Source: Exiguobacterium sp. KRL4 (GTDB lineage: Bacteria; Bacillota; Bacilli; Exiguobacteriales; Exiguobacteriaceae). Taken from it: a DNA stretch of 64,000 bases. Below are positions 1 through 8,342 of this stretch, piece by piece (within the stretch, counting starts at the first letter, position 1; every line of letters begins with the position of its first letter). Location of the stretch: assembly GCF_001870785.1 (NCBI RefSeq), contig NZ_MOLV01000027.1, forward strand, positions 17,318-81,317, given 5' to 3'. The notes under the pieces are model-generated. The model was not told where the DNA came from, did no database searches, and worked only from the letters and a program-made list of their open reading frames with translations. A program made the position numbers and the translations under genes.

Positions 1-453
1 GGCAATCGTCGGCCCGAGAATGAAGCCGCAGGATTGGATGAAGTTTTTTAAAGCGTTAAACCGTTGCCGGTTGTTGTGCGAGACGAGTTTCGTCATGTAG
101 ATCAGGGAAGCGGATTCGAACAAGGAACTGCCCATATTGATCAAAAAGACGAGGGCATAGAGGACAAACAACGAATCGATAAACGGAAGAATCGCAATCA
201 GGACAGCTCGAGACACGTCAAGAAGCACCATCATGTTCCGTTTGTCGACCCGGTCAATCAGGCTGCCCGACCAAAAACTCGTCAACAGGGCAGCAATCGG
301 GACAAGCATGTAGAGGATGGAGACGGCCAATGCCGAATTCGTCCGGTCGAGCACAATCAAGTTCAGCGCGATGAAGTAGACCCAGGCGCCAAGATTCGAA
401 ATCCCGACACTCGTCAATAATAAAGCAGGGTGTTTCCATGTTTTGAAATCCAT
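1..453 (-). CDS. MFS transporter, N-terminal part (runs off left edge)
   Basis: The reverse strand reads from an ATG at 453 (MDFKTWKHPALLL) without a stop to the window edge, giving about 150 residues. It has hydrophobic segments typical of the first four or five helices of a major facilitator, and the cytoplasmic loop SGSLIDRVDKRNMM matches the MFS G-x-x-x-D-R-x-x-R/K motif A between helices 2 and 3. A G-rich ribosome-binding site (GGGGGCG) lies upstream. The family is proton-driven export at the cytoplasmic membrane; the substrate cannot be told. The C-terminal half is outside the window. Confidence 0.8.
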   Translation of the reverse strand, partial: MDFKTWKHPALLLTSVGISNLGAWVYFIALNLIVLDRTNSALAVSILYMLVPIAALLTSFWSGSLIDRVDKRNMMVLLDVSRAVLIAILPFIDSLFVLYALVFLINMGSSLFESASLIYMTKLVSHNNRQRFNALKNFIQSCGFILGPTIA

Positions 454-564
454 CCAGCATCGCCCCCAAAGTCAATCTGTTTTTGACAATTGTTTTTTGA
501 ATATATAGAAATTTATTACAATTGATATTACGGGACGGTGGACGGCATTGCAAGAAGAAAATGG

Positions 565-587
565 AAAAAGCCATCAAAAAGATGGCT
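565..587 (-). terminator. Rho-independent terminator
   Basis: Read on the reverse strand, a 7-bp stem AGCCATC/GATGGCT is followed by a T-run. It sits just after the stop of the small membrane gene at 600-887. Confidence 0.6.
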
Positions 588-599
588 AGCGGGAGGCAT

Positions 600-887
600 T
601 CACGGGAGAAAGTAATCGAGCGTAGCAAACAGGCTCGTCAAGATAAAACAGATCAGCAACAAAGCGGACAACACGATCAAGTCGAGGTGTCGACGAAGTC
701 CGTTCGTCAAGATAAAGAACAATGTCCAATAAGCGACGAACACGGTCAGCACAACGGATGTGACAGGCGCGTTGAGTGACGACAGTGCCGTGAATTCCGT
801 TCGGAAGTCCGAACTCGTGATGGCGTAAAAAGCAAATCCGAACGTCGGAAGCGCCCCGAGGTACAGCAGCCATTTTGGAAACTTCAT
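600..887 (-). CDS. Small membrane protein of unknown function (95 aa)
   Basis: I do not recognise a named family. The protein begins MKFPKWLLYLGALPTFGFAF and has three hydrophobic segments (about residues 5-22, 32-52 and 66-90) with short polar links, so it should sit in the cytoplasmic membrane. The start at 887 is chosen because AAAGGAGG lies about 10 bases upstream; a longer reading frame to 980 lacks such a site. A terminator hairpin follows directly. It appears to be transcribed alone. Confidence 0.65.
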   Translation of the reverse strand: MKFPKWLLYLGALPTFGFAFYAITSSDFRTEFTALSSLNAPVTSVVLTVFVAYWTLFFILTNGLRRHLDLIVLSALLLICFILTSLFATLDYFLP

Positions 888-1036
888 GAAGCGACGCCTC
901 CTTTTTAGATGATCAGACTTTCTTGATTGTACAGGATAAAAAGGAAACAGAAAACGAACAAAAATGTAAGGAAGTGTCATTTGAGGATAACGATTCGGTA
1001 TACTAACAGAACGAAATCGTTTCAGGATGCTCAGTC

Positions 1037-1231
1037 TTACGATCGAGGACGTTCAAAAATCAGTTCATAATAAGATCCGACCCCTACGCCGGACGTCACG
1101 AAATCAGGTGCAACGAGTTGGATGAACCGCCACCCGTCTTCCGCTTGTTGGGTAATGACGTCCCGGTAATCTTCTTTCGGGTTGCCGGATAACCGTTTAA
1201 AATCAATCCGGATAAATTGGTATTCGAACAT
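1037..1231 (-). CDS. DUF4177-type small protein (64 aa)
   Basis: The sequence MFEYQFIRIDFKR...DYRDVITQQAEDGWRFIQLV...YYELIFERP has the pattern of DUF4177 proteins: an N-terminal strand containing Y-x-F/Y, a helix ending in G-W-x-F/L-x-x-V, and a C-terminal YxxIFxR/K strand. The function of this family is unknown; members are small soluble proteins. The start at 1231 follows a good site (AAAGGAGGGG); the frame open to 1336 is probably not translated. It is divergent from the GNAT gene at 1337. Confidence 0.7.
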   Translation of the reverse strand: MFEYQFIRIDFKRLSGNPKEDYRDVITQQAEDGWRFIQLVAPDFVTSGVGVGSYYELIFERPRS

Positions 1232-1336
1232 AATAGCCCCTCCTTTAATCGTCTTGTATCGTACGAACAGAAATAGGAAATAGTTCCCAGAAAAACGACC
1301 AGAAGTATGAATTCTAAACGAAGGAGCAACAATCAA

Positions 1337-1885
1337 ATGATGGATTTAACGGTTAAACCCACCTTAATCGGAGAAAAGGTCACTCTCCGTCCCTTTGCAA
1401 CGGAGGACGTTCCATGGATTGAACGATGTTTGCTCGATCCCGAAGTCCGGACATTAACCGGAAGTTCCTCCGGCATCGACCGAAAGACCCTGCAAACGTG
1501 GTATGCCACAAGAAACGCACAACCGGATTGGTTGGATTTGGCCATCATCGATCAGGAGTCAGACTCATTAGTGGGGGAAGTTGTCGTCAACGACTATGAG
1601 CAACAACAGCAAAGCATGAATTTCCGGATTCTGATCGGACCGGATGGCAGAAATCGAGGCTTGGGAACAGAAGCGACACAGTTGTTGATTGATTATCTCT
1701 TCCGGCACACGGCTTTAGACCAATTGACCTTAAGTGTGTTGGCCATCAACCCGAGGGCGAGACACGTCTATGAAAAAATCGGTTTCGAAGTGATCGGTGT
1801 GGATGCCCACGATGTAGAAATCGCAGGGAAATGGATCTATTCGATCCAGATGGTCCTGACACGGGAAAAGGCGCTAAAACCATAA
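1337..1885 (+). CDS. GNAT family N-acetyltransferase (RimL-like)
   Basis: An acetyl-CoA-dependent transferase of the GNAT fold, about 182 residues. The N-terminal VTLRPFATEDVPWIERCL is the usual opening strand and helix. The acetyl-CoA pyrophosphate loop is seen as GPDGRNRGLGTEA (Q/RxxGxG/A type), and NPRARHVYEKIGFE is the motif-B helix. The fold is closest to RimJ/RimL-type spermidine, amino-acid or ribosomal-protein acetyltransferases; the acceptor is unknown. AAGGAG at 1321-1326 supports ATG 1337 over the upstream ATG at 1307. A terminator-like dyad follows. Confidence 0.8.
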   Translation: MMDLTVKPTLIGEKVTLRPFATEDVPWIERCLLDPEVRTLTGSSSGIDRKTLQTWYATRNAQPDWLDLAIIDQESDSLVGEVVVNDYEQQQQSMNFRILIGPDGRNRGLGTEATQLLIDYLFRHTALDQLTLSVLAINPRARHVYEKIGFEVIGVDAHDVEIAGKWIYSIQMVLTREKALKP

Positions 1886-1928
1886 CGGGATTCAATCGTT
1901 GAAACTAGATGCATCCTCCAAAAAACAA

Positions 1929-1966
1929 CCCAGTCGTTATCCGAAAAAAGCGGATAGGACCGGGCT
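1929..1966. terminator. Imperfect bidirectional terminator
   Basis: An imperfect inverted repeat (CCCAGTCGTTATCCG against CGGATAGGACCGGGCT) with a short A-rich loop is followed by T-rich sequence. It lies between convergent genes ending at 1885 and 1975. Confidence 0.5.
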
Positions 1967-1974
1967 GTTTCTGT

Positions 1975-2211
1975 TTAACGTTGTTTTTGATCCAACTCTT
2001 GTTCTTCTTCGTCATCATTCCAACCAAAGCTCAGGTCGACGCGGCGACCGATGAAAGATCGCAAGAATAGGACGAACGTCATCACGGGGAACGCCCACCA
2101 CCAGGTGTCCACGGTATCAAAGTATTGTTTGATGTATAACCAGATGAACAGCGTACTGACAAATAAAATTGATTCCGCTGTCGTGATGAATTCATTTTTT
2201 TGTTCAAACAT
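1975..2211 (-). CDS. Small membrane protein with acidic tail (78 aa)
   Basis: Unknown family. Two hydrophobic segments (around residues 14-27 and 38-52) are followed by a basic turn (SFIGRRVD) and a strongly acidic, Gln-rich C-terminus (DDEEEQELDQKQR), suggesting a two-helix membrane protein with a charged cytoplasmic tail. ATG 2211 follows TTGGGGGTTAG; an in-frame TTG one codon earlier is less likely. The next gene upstream on this strand (GGDEF) ends only 23 bases away, so the two may share a transcript. Confidence 0.6.
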   Translation of the reverse strand: MFEQKNEFITTAESILFVSTLFIWLYIKQYFDTVDTWWWAFPVMTFVLFLRSFIGRRVDLSFGWNDDEEEQELDQKQR

Positions 2212-2234
2212 CAACTAACCCCCAACGTATGTGT

Positions 2235-3362
2235 TTAAGAATGAATTGTTTCGGTCGACGACTGGGTGACGGCGACATCTTGCTGATCGGCTTGATCGAA
2301 CAGAATCGTTCGATTCCGCCCTTGTTGTTTGGCCGTGTATAAGGCTTCGTCCGCCAGCACGTTCATTTGCTGTATGTGCACAAGCTTCCCGTGGGCGATC
2401 CCGATCGAGGTCGTGACTTCAATCGCCGGGAAACCGTCGAGTTGAAACCGTTCCGTCGCAATCCGTTCCCGAATCCGATTAGCGACCTTGACGACTTTTT
2501 GCGGGGACAGGTCATAGACGAGAATCATGAACTCCTCACCACCAATCCGGGCCGTGATATCGTGCGGACGCGTCTCTTGTTTCAAGATGTTGGCGAACTG
2601 TTGTAAGACGAGATCGCCATTACCGTGCCCGTACGTATCGTTGACATGCTTAAAATGATCAATGTCGAGGGCGAGGACGTTATAAATCCGTCCTTCCTGT
2701 TCGAGTCCTGCCGTCCGGGCATCCCAGACCCGCCGGTTATATAGACCGGTCAGATGATCAAGTTCAGCTGACTTCTTGTACAGTTGGACCTGCTGATTCA
2801 AGATCTGAAAATCAAGCGTCAGCATACTCGAGAGGACACCGACGGCAAGGCCAATCGTCCAGGTCGATAGCAGAAGTAAAATTGCGGTTTCATTGAATCC
2901 TAAGTTGATCAAGACAGCAATGGTGATCATTAACAGGGCCCAGACGTTTAAGGCGATGTTTTGCAGGAACGGTCGGTTGAGCAATTTGCGGTGGATGTAA
3001 ATCATGCCGGTACTGATGGCGAGAATCGCGATGAACGCGACGAAGGCTTGTGGTGTGACACCAAACAAAAAACGGGAACTGCCGATGACTCCTGTCGCAA
3101 TGACAAGCGGAAAACGAATGCCGTAAAACGCCAGTAAGACGAGTGGTAAATGTCGCAAATCCATCCGGAGTGACTCGTTGACTTGAATGCCTTTGAACAT
3201 TAACAAGACACCCAGTAATCCGGTCGCCAGTCCGATGATGATCGACTTCATCGTAGAGGATGAAAACTGGGTGGAATGGATGATTTTCGAGATGATATAA
3301 AATCCGGTGAACGCGATACAGGCGTTGATCAATAACTCGACGATGAACATGATTTTCCACAT
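2235..3362 (-). CDS. Membrane diguanylate cyclase (5TMR-GGDEF)
   Basis: About 375 residues. The N-terminal half has six hydrophobic helices with the conserved pattern of the 5TM-5TMR_LYT sensor (FKGIQVNESLRMDLRHLPL). The C-terminal GGDEF domain starts near DHLTGLYNRR and contains the active loop RIGGEEF, so it should make cyclic di-GMP from GTP. An RxxD inhibitory site (RPHD) lies five residues before GGEEF, predicting product inhibition; the other two GGDEF proteins in the window lack it. A promoter-like TTGACA/TATCGT pair overlaps the upstream GTG (3383), so translation probably starts at ATG 3362 or 3350. Confidence 0.85.
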   Translation of the reverse strand: MWKIMFIVELLINACIAFTGFYIISKIIHSTQFSSSTMKSIIIGLATGLLGVLLMFKGIQVNESLRMDLRHLPLVLLAFYGIRFPLVIATGVIGSSRFLFGVTPQAFVAFIAILAISTGMIYIHRKLLNRPFLQNIALNVWALLMITIAVLINLGFNETAILLLLSTWTIGLAVGVLSSMLTLDFQILNQQVQLYKKSAELDHLTGLYNRRVWDARTAGLEQEGRIYNVLALDIDHFKHVNDTYGHGNGDLVLQQFANILKQETRPHDITARIGGEEFMILVYDLSPQKVVKVANRIRERIATERFQLDGFPAIEVTTSIGIAHGKLVHIQQMNVLADEALYTAKQQGRNRTILFDQADQQDVAVTQSSTETIHS

Positions 3363-3381
3363 CCTTGACCTTGATACTTTC

Positions 3382-3409
3382 ACGATACCACGCTGACAAA
3401 AGTTGTCAA
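3382..3409 (-). promoter_or_regulatory. Candidate sigma-A promoter of the 5TMR-GGDEF gene
   Basis: Reverse strand: TTGACA (3404-3409), 16-bp spacer, TATCGT (3382-3387). It overlaps the most upstream possible start codon and argues for an internal start. Confidence 0.45.
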
Positions 3410-3674
3410 ACGAGAAGAACGAATTGGGACAGTTTTGGGACAGGAAATCTAGATTAATTGCAGTTGCCGATTTAAGCGTGCTGTGAACTAAAATGCATGG
3501 AAAAAACCCGACTGACTGAATAACTCCTGCTGGAACATTCGTCTGCCAGGTAACGTGTGATGGATCCCTCTACTAGAAGTATACCGCGATTGCCCTAAAG
3601 GAAACAGACTACTTTTCTGTCAAATCGCACCTTATACTACAAGCAAGAACACTGAAGAGAGGAAGTGGATTTTG
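3410..3674. other. Intergenic stretch before arr
   Basis: Together with the GGDEF promoter this is a gap of about 310 bases. I see no gene, RNA or strong repeat in it. A TATACT near 3632 could be the -10 of arr but has no convincing -35 partner. Confidence 0.4.
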
Positions 3675-4091
3675 ATGACGGACCAAACCGAAGTGCTGGA
3701 CCGGGGACCGTTTTTCCACGGGACAAAAGTAGCGTTGAACGTCGGCGATCAGTTGGAGGCGCATTTTCCATCCAATTATCAGGACAAACGCGCCAATTAC
3801 ATCTATTTTACGGCAACGCTTGAGGCCGCCAAGTGGGGCGCCGAACTCGCCAAAGGAGATGGTGCCGAACACATCTATCTCATCGAGCCGCGCGGGACGT
3901 TCGAAGATGATCCGAATTTGACCGACAAACGTTTTCCGGGAAATCCGACGCAGTCGTACCGGTCGCAGCAACCGCTTGTCATCGTCGCGGAGCTGGCGAC
4001 ATGGGAACGACATACGGAAGAAGTGATTCAACAGATGAAAACGTCCCTCGCCAAGTTACGTGCGGAAGGAAAAAATGTAATTTTAGACTAA
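3675..4091 (+). CDS. arr: Rifamycin ADP-ribosyltransferase (Arr)
   Basis: A 138-residue protein matching the Arr family along its full length. Arr transfers ADP-ribose from NAD+ to the C23 hydroxyl of rifamycins, inactivating them in the cytoplasm. Visible family motifs are GPFFHGTK (catalytic His15), IYFTATLEAAKWGAELA (Tyr44 region), IEPRGTFEDDPNLTDKRFPG (active-site Asp within FEDDPN) and NPTQSYR. Family length is about 140 residues, so the gene is intact. ATG 3675 follows GAGAGGAAG. It is monocistronic, with no integron or transposon next to it, which suggests a resident chromosomal copy. Confidence 0.93.
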   Translation: MTDQTEVLDRGPFFHGTKVALNVGDQLEAHFPSNYQDKRANYIYFTATLEAAKWGAELAKGDGAEHIYLIEPRGTFEDDPNLTDKRFPGNPTQSYRSQQPLVIVAELATWERHTEEVIQQMKTSLAKLRAEGKNVILD

Positions 4092-4220
4092 GCCAAAAGA
4101 AGAATCACGACGTCTGGAAACGATTGTAAAAAGCCTGCGGAATCTGTTTTGAAAAAAGGGGAATGAAGGATTCGTTATGCCATCATATAAGCTGTTCAGA
4201 CGTAGAAAAGGAGACAGCTT

Positions 4221-4919
4221 ATGCAGACACGAACGATTCTCATCATCGAAGACGAAGTCGAAATCGCCGAACTCGTCTCGATCCATTTACGCAACGAAGG
4301 ATTCGCTACGCTACTTGCTCATGACGGAAAATTAGGTCTGACGTTGTTTCAGCAGCGGTCGATTGATCTTGTGATCCTAGACATCATGATGCCGGAAATG
4401 AACGGTCATGAAGTGTTGACGAAAATCCGGCAGATCAATCAGACACCGGTCATCTTCCTGAGCGCCAAGCAGTCCGATCTTGATAAAATCAGCGGGTTGG
4501 TGATCGGGGCGGATGACTATATGACGAAACCGTTTAATCCGTTGGAGTTGGTCGCCCGGGTCAATGCTCAATTACGGCGCGCCTTTCAATGGACAGGACA
4601 GACGGTTTCGTCCAAGGTTGACGTCATCAACATCCAAAACGTGAGTCTGGATGCAGATCAACGGACGGTGCTGGTCAATGAACAAAAGGTCAATTTGACA
4701 CCAAAAGAGTTTGATATCTTCTGGTTACTCGCCAGCTCGCCCAATCAAGTGTTCAGTTCAGAAAAAATCTTCCAGCGTGTGTGGAAGGAGGATTATTTTG
4801 AAGGGGCCAACACCGTCATGGTTCATATCCGGACCTTACGGAAAAAGATTGAGGATACGAACAAAGCGAACAGGTTGATCGAAACGGTCTGGGGAGTGGG
4901 GTACAAGGTCAATGCGTAA
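4221..4919 (+). CDS. OmpR-family response regulator (VanR-like)
   Basis: 232 residues: receiver domain (1-120) with acidic pocket EDE (residues 10-12), phosphoacceptor Asp54 in LVILDIMMPEMNG and conserved Lys103 in DDYMTKPF, followed by a winged-helix DNA-binding domain (about 135-230) with the family motif LTPKEFDIFWLL. It overlaps the histidine kinase by 8 bases and is followed by a VanY-like carboxypeptidase, an arrangement typical of VanR/VanS. GGAGA precedes ATG 4221. It probably controls the downstream cell-wall gene in response to envelope stress; the exact signal is not visible. Confidence 0.88.
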   Translation: MQTRTILIIEDEVEIAELVSIHLRNEGFATLLAHDGKLGLTLFQQRSIDLVILDIMMPEMNGHEVLTKIRQINQTPVIFLSAKQSDLDKISGLVIGADDYMTKPFNPLELVARVNAQLRRAFQWTGQTVSSKVDVINIQNVSLDADQRTVLVNEQKVNLTPKEFDIFWLLASSPNQVFSSEKIFQRVWKEDYFEGANTVMVHIRTLRKKIEDTNKANRLIETVWGVGYKVNA

Positions 4920-6012
4920 ATTCATCAACAGTTTCCGGACGCGGATCATCTATCTGTTCATCCAAAGTCTGCTGATTGCAGCAGTCGTCACGTTCGCGAT
5001 GTATAAATCCCTGCAATACTATTACCATCATCACGTCTTTTACGGCGATACCTACATGAAGTACCGATTTTGGATGCGCGAAGTCGGCGATATTTATGTG
5101 TTTTTAGCGCTGTATATTCCCTTCTCCATCCTCGTTTTCTACTTATTGACGCGGACTTATACCAAATACTTCAATGAAATCTCGACCGGTATCCGCCAAT
5201 TGGCAGCCGGTGATTTTTCGCATCAGATCGAGATTTCCTCGAAGGATGAATTCCGTCAAATCGCAAACGATCTCAACGAGGCGAGCAGTGGATTGCGGAC
5301 CGCGATTCAAGCCGAGACATTAGCCCAGCGCAGTAAAGAAACGTTGATTGCCAATTTAGCCCACGATTTACGGACACCTCTGACATCAGTGACCGGATAC
5401 TTGGACTTATTGAATCAACCGTCAACCACTGCCGAGCAACGCGTCGCCTATACAAAGATCGCCTATAAAAAATCCCGTGATCTCGAGGAGTTGATGGAAA
5501 CCCTGTTCGATATCTCCAAATTGGACCTGTCACTTAAGGCGACTGAACAGTCAATGGTTGACCTGCACGAGTTGTTGCTTCAACTCCTGGACGAGATGTA
5601 TCCTTTGATCAGCCGAGTCGATGGTCGGATTGACCAACAAATCGCTCCGAATCTCACCGTCTACGGAAACGGGAAAGAACTGGCGCGGGTTTTCGAGAAT
5701 CTACTCAGTAATGCCCTACGTTACGGGGATGTGAGTCGACCGATTGAGGTTCGAGCAGCTCGCCAAGGTGAGGTCATCACCATTCAAATTAATAACTACG
5801 GTCCGCCGATTCGAAAAGAAGACGTCCCGCATCTGTTTGATATGTTTTATACGGTGGATCAAGTCCGGAACATGCCGACGAAACAGACCGGTCTCGGCTT
5901 GTTCATTGCGAAGACGATCGTCGAGAAACACGAAGGGACGATTGAAGTCAAACAAACGGATGGACGGATTCGGTTTGAAGTCACGTTGCCGTCTGATTTA
6001 AGAAATCTTTAA
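4912..6012 (+). CDS. Sensor histidine kinase (VanS-like)
   Basis: 366 residues. Two membrane helices (about 12-33 and 61-80) flank a short extracytoplasmic segment rich in His and Tyr (YYYHHHVFYGD), then a HAMP linker (81-135), the dimerisation box with phosphorylated His151 (NLAHDLRTPLTSV), and a catalytic domain with N box (NLLSNALRYGD) and G box (QTGLGLFIAK). It autophosphorylates with ATP and passes phosphate to the preceding regulator. The 8-base overlap with the regulator implies translational coupling. The short sensor loop resembles VanS proteins that sense cell-wall-active agents. Confidence 0.88.
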   Translation: MRKFINSFRTRIIYLFIQSLLIAAVVTFAMYKSLQYYYHHHVFYGDTYMKYRFWMREVGDIYVFLALYIPFSILVFYLLTRTYTKYFNEISTGIRQLAAGDFSHQIEISSKDEFRQIANDLNEASSGLRTAIQAETLAQRSKETLIANLAHDLRTPLTSVTGYLDLLNQPSTTAEQRVAYTKIAYKKSRDLEELMETLFDISKLDLSLKATEQSMVDLHELLLQLLDEMYPLISRVDGRIDQQIAPNLTVYGNGKELARVFENLLSNALRYGDVSRPIEVRAARQGEVITIQINNYGPPIRKEDVPHLFDMFYTVDQVRNMPTKQTGLGLFIAKTIVEKHEGTIEVKQTDGRIRFEVTLPSDLRNL

Positions 6013-6083
6013 GGTTTTTCCCGACTTTCCTTTAAACCCTTTTCTTTACGCTGAGTGTAAGGAAGTAAAGGAGAGGGTGTAAC

Positions 6084-6866
6084 ATGAAAAAAACAATCGT
6101 CGTCCTATTAACGTGCCTCATCGTCTATCAATTTTATTTGAGCCGGACACCGGCTTTGACACAATCGATTTCCTTAAAAGAGGTTTCCTTGTATCAAGGA
6201 GATTTGGTGTTAATCAACAAGCAGACGAAGATTCAAGAAGATCCCCGTAATTTATCTACCGTCGCTAAACAGGTATCGGAAACAATCGTCGAGCCTGATT
6301 TACTGCTTGAGGATCATGTCGCAGCCGCTTTGCAACGGATGATGCAACGGGCGAAAAAGGTCGGCATCGATCACTTTCGAATCAATAGTGCCTACCGAAG
6401 TGGGAAGCTGCAACAGGAATTGTATGAAGAATATGGTGCGGACTTTGCGTTGCCTGCTGGACACAGCGAACACCAGACCGGTCTGTCGGTAGACATCGGC
6501 TCGACACGCGGCAAAATGAAACAATCGAAAGAGGGCAGATGGCTTGCTAAGCATGCGCATCAGTTTGGTTTTATCATCCGTTATCCAAAGGGGAAAGAGG
6601 GAGTGACAGGAATCTCGTTTGAACCGTGGCACATCCGCTACGTCGGTCTGCCGCACAGCGTGAAGATGTATGAGGAAAATTGGGTACTCGAAGAATATTT
6701 GAATTACCTCAAACAAGAACACGCGTATCAGATTCAAATTGCCGGTCGTACCTATTTTGTGCAATACACGAAACACCGCGCACTCAAAATTCCGGATACG
6801 CCCGTCTTTCACGTATCCGGGACCAATGCAAAAGGTTTTATCGTCACGTCCCGGTTACAAAAATGA
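6084..6866 (+). CDS. vanY: VanY-like D-alanyl-D-alanine carboxypeptidase (M15B)
   Basis: 260 residues. The N-terminal MKKTIVVLLTCLIVYQFYLS is a membrane anchor or signal peptide, so the enzyme acts outside the membrane, where M15B enzymes remove the terminal D-Ala of peptidoglycan stems. Zinc and catalytic residues are present: His130 and Asp137 in HQTGLSVD, and Glu180/His183 in EPWH, with the SAYRS loop at 102-106. It follows the VanS-like gene by 71 bases. No vanH, vanA/B ligase or vanX lies nearby, so a wall-remodelling role is as likely as glycopeptide resistance. The C-terminal 60 residues form an extra domain after EPWHIRYVG. Confidence 0.88.
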   Translation: MKKTIVVLLTCLIVYQFYLSRTPALTQSISLKEVSLYQGDLVLINKQTKIQEDPRNLSTVAKQVSETIVEPDLLLEDHVAAALQRMMQRAKKVGIDHFRINSAYRSGKLQQELYEEYGADFALPAGHSEHQTGLSVDIGSTRGKMKQSKEGRWLAKHAHQFGFIIRYPKGKEGVTGISFEPWHIRYVGLPHSVKMYEENWVLEEYLNYLKQEHAYQIQIAGRTYFVQYTKHRALKIPDTPVFHVSGTNAKGFIVTSRLQK

Positions 6867-7051
6867 TTGAGGAGGAATTTTTAGCGCATCAGCGAATGTA
6901 TCATTATCCGTTTGAGGTGATTGAAGGGGCGGAGCAGATGCTGCGCCGTCTGCAAAGTAAAATTGAAAAACAGGATTTCCCATTTGACGGATTTTTGACG
7001 AGACAGTTGGAGCAGCTGCAAGCAGAGGGGTACTTAGACCGTCAATCTTGA
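6863..7051 (+). CDS. Small soluble protein translationally coupled to vanY (62 aa)
   Basis: No family recognised. Its ATG overlaps the vanY stop codon (ATGA at 6863-6866) and there is no separate ribosome-binding site at the right distance, so it should be made by translational coupling. The sequence is charged and helical (EEEFLAHQRMYHYPFEVIEG...MLRRLQSKIEKQ...RQLEQLQAEGYL) with no membrane segment. Its fixed place at the end of the vanRSY-like operon suggests a role in the same response, but nothing in the sequence shows what. A terminator hairpin follows. Confidence 0.6.
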   Translation: MIEEEFLAHQRMYHYPFEVIEGAEQMLRRLQSKIEKQDFPFDGFLTRQLEQLQAEGYLDRQS

Positions 7052-7075
7052 AACACAGTAATGAATGTAAAACAA

Positions 7076-7120
7076 GACTCGTCCCACACGCTTTAAGATT
7101 AAAGTCGCGTGAAACGAGTC
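7076..7120. terminator. Bidirectional terminator
   Basis: Nested inverted repeats GACTCGT/ACGAGTC, CACGC/GCGTG and CTTTAA/TTAAAG with T-rich flanks sit between the convergent genes ending at 7051 and 7124. Confidence 0.65.
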
Positions 7121-7123
7121 ATT

Positions 7124-7915
7124 TTACTTGAATTCGTTTTGTTTTTGACAAACAGCAGCCAACCGCCGGATCTCACCGGCCATCGCTTGATTGACAGGGT
7201 GCAGTTGCTCGAGCCAATCGAGCAGCGCGAGCGCGGATTGCGGTACCCGGTCGTACCCTTGGAGCACGTCCGCAAATCGTTCCTTCGCTTGCGGGAATCG
7301 TTGCTCGGCCCGGCGTTCATTGCCATATTGGTCCGGATAATAAACGACTTCCGGCTCGAGCAGATGAAGGACGGACAGGAGTTGCGAAAAAGCATGTTGT
7401 TCGACAAGCTGCAGACCGGACAGCCGTTCACCACGTGCGTAGCGGCACAGTCCGACATACAGATTCGTCAAGGCTTCGTTCAGTGCAAAGTCGAGTGTAT
7501 CCCGCCGTATCGATGGGGGTACTTGTTTTGAAACCATCAAGTCAACGCCCGGGAATGTCGGATCTTGCCAAACGATTCGACCGGGAGAAAAAGCGATGTC
7601 CGGCATCTCATCCAGTTCAAAAATCGCGCATTCTCCGTAAATGCCATCGGCGAATAACAGCTTAAAACCGTCGACGGTGTTTTGGAAGATGAAGCTGAGT
7701 GGATGAACGGACTCGAGCCAGTCGAGCCGATCGAGGAACCGCTGCTTTTGTCCCGGTTTCGTAATGACGAAAAAATCGAGGTCGGAATAAGCATCGAGCC
7801 GCTCCAGTTCCTGGCCGACGGAGCCGAGTCCAAGCAATAACCAGGCATCCTGTGTGTGTTCAAGTTGACGCCCGATTTGGTCGAGGCGGTTAAGTAGTGC
7901 ATGCTGTCGTTGCAT
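7124..7915 (-). CDS. Nucleotidyltransferase-fold protein (aminoglycoside/lincosamide type)
   Basis: 263 residues. The N-terminal motif GLGSVGQELERLDAYSDLDF is the G-S-x(n)-S-D-x-D signature of the polymerase-beta nucleotidyltransferase fold, which uses the two aspartates to bind Mg-NTP. The C-terminal half is helical, as in lincosamide (LnuB/F-like) and ANT-type enzymes, and the total length is close to those. Whether it modifies an antibiotic or another small molecule is unknown. ATG 7915 follows AAAAGGAG. It stands alone. Confidence 0.7.
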   Translation of the reverse strand: MQRQHALLNRLDQIGRQLEHTQDAWLLLGLGSVGQELERLDAYSDLDFFVITKPGQKQRFLDRLDWLESVHPLSFIFQNTVDGFKLLFADGIYGECAIFELDEMPDIAFSPGRIVWQDPTFPGVDLMVSKQVPPSIRRDTLDFALNEALTNLYVGLCRYARGERLSGLQLVEQHAFSQLLSVLHLLEPEVVYYPDQYGNERRAEQRFPQAKERFADVLQGYDRVPQSALALLDWLEQLHPVNQAMAGEIRRLAAVCQKQNEFK

Positions 7916-8046
7916 CCAAAAACTCCTTTTTAGTCTGTCTCATGAAAGCGTTCTACTTCCTAGTCTAACAAGCTTGTGATTTCCGTCAAGGAAAGATATC
8001 ATCAAGCTATCAGTACGATATCCTAAATGATGGAAGGAAGCATGTG

Positions 8047-8244
8047 ATGGATGTACTAGTTCTCTTCATCGGCTCGTGTCTCTTGAGTGGACTGATGCTC
8101 TTGACGATCGTTCAAGCCGTTTTTTCGGCGTATCGAAAACAAACGATTTCGTTGTCAAAAGCAATCGTCGTCACGCTCGGCATGGCAGGGTTCAGCATGC
8201 TGCTCGCAGGTGTGCTCCCTTATTTGTATCTCCGTTTCATGTAA
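8047..8244 (+). CDS. Small two-helix membrane protein (65 aa)
   Basis: Unknown family. Two hydrophobic helices (about residues 2-24 and 40-62) are separated by a basic loop (SAYRKQTISLSK). GGAAGGAAG precedes ATG 8047; an in-frame GTG one codon earlier is the alternative. A strong terminator follows, so it is monocistronic. Confidence 0.6.
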   Translation: MDVLVLFIGSCLLSGLMLLTIVQAVFSAYRKQTISLSKAIVVTLGMAGFSMLLAGVLPYLYLRFM

Positions 8245-8248
8245 AACG

Positions 8249-8302
8249 ACAGGCACGGCTTTTCGGAACAGTTGATTCCGAAGACCATGCCTGTTTTTTT
8301 TT
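8249..8302 (+). terminator. Rho-independent terminator
   Basis: Stem ACAGGCA.CGG...TTTTCGGAA against TTCCGAA...CATGCCTGT, followed by a run of nine T. Ends the 65-aa membrane-protein transcript. Confidence 0.85.
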
Positions 8303-8342
8303 CGAACAAACGGATAGTTGAGACTGTTATTCCTTCATAGAA

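Noticed and set aside
64..420. Plus-strand frame of 118 codons at the left edge
   Set aside because: Antisense to the MFS gene 1-453, very polar and repetitive in composition, no start signals.
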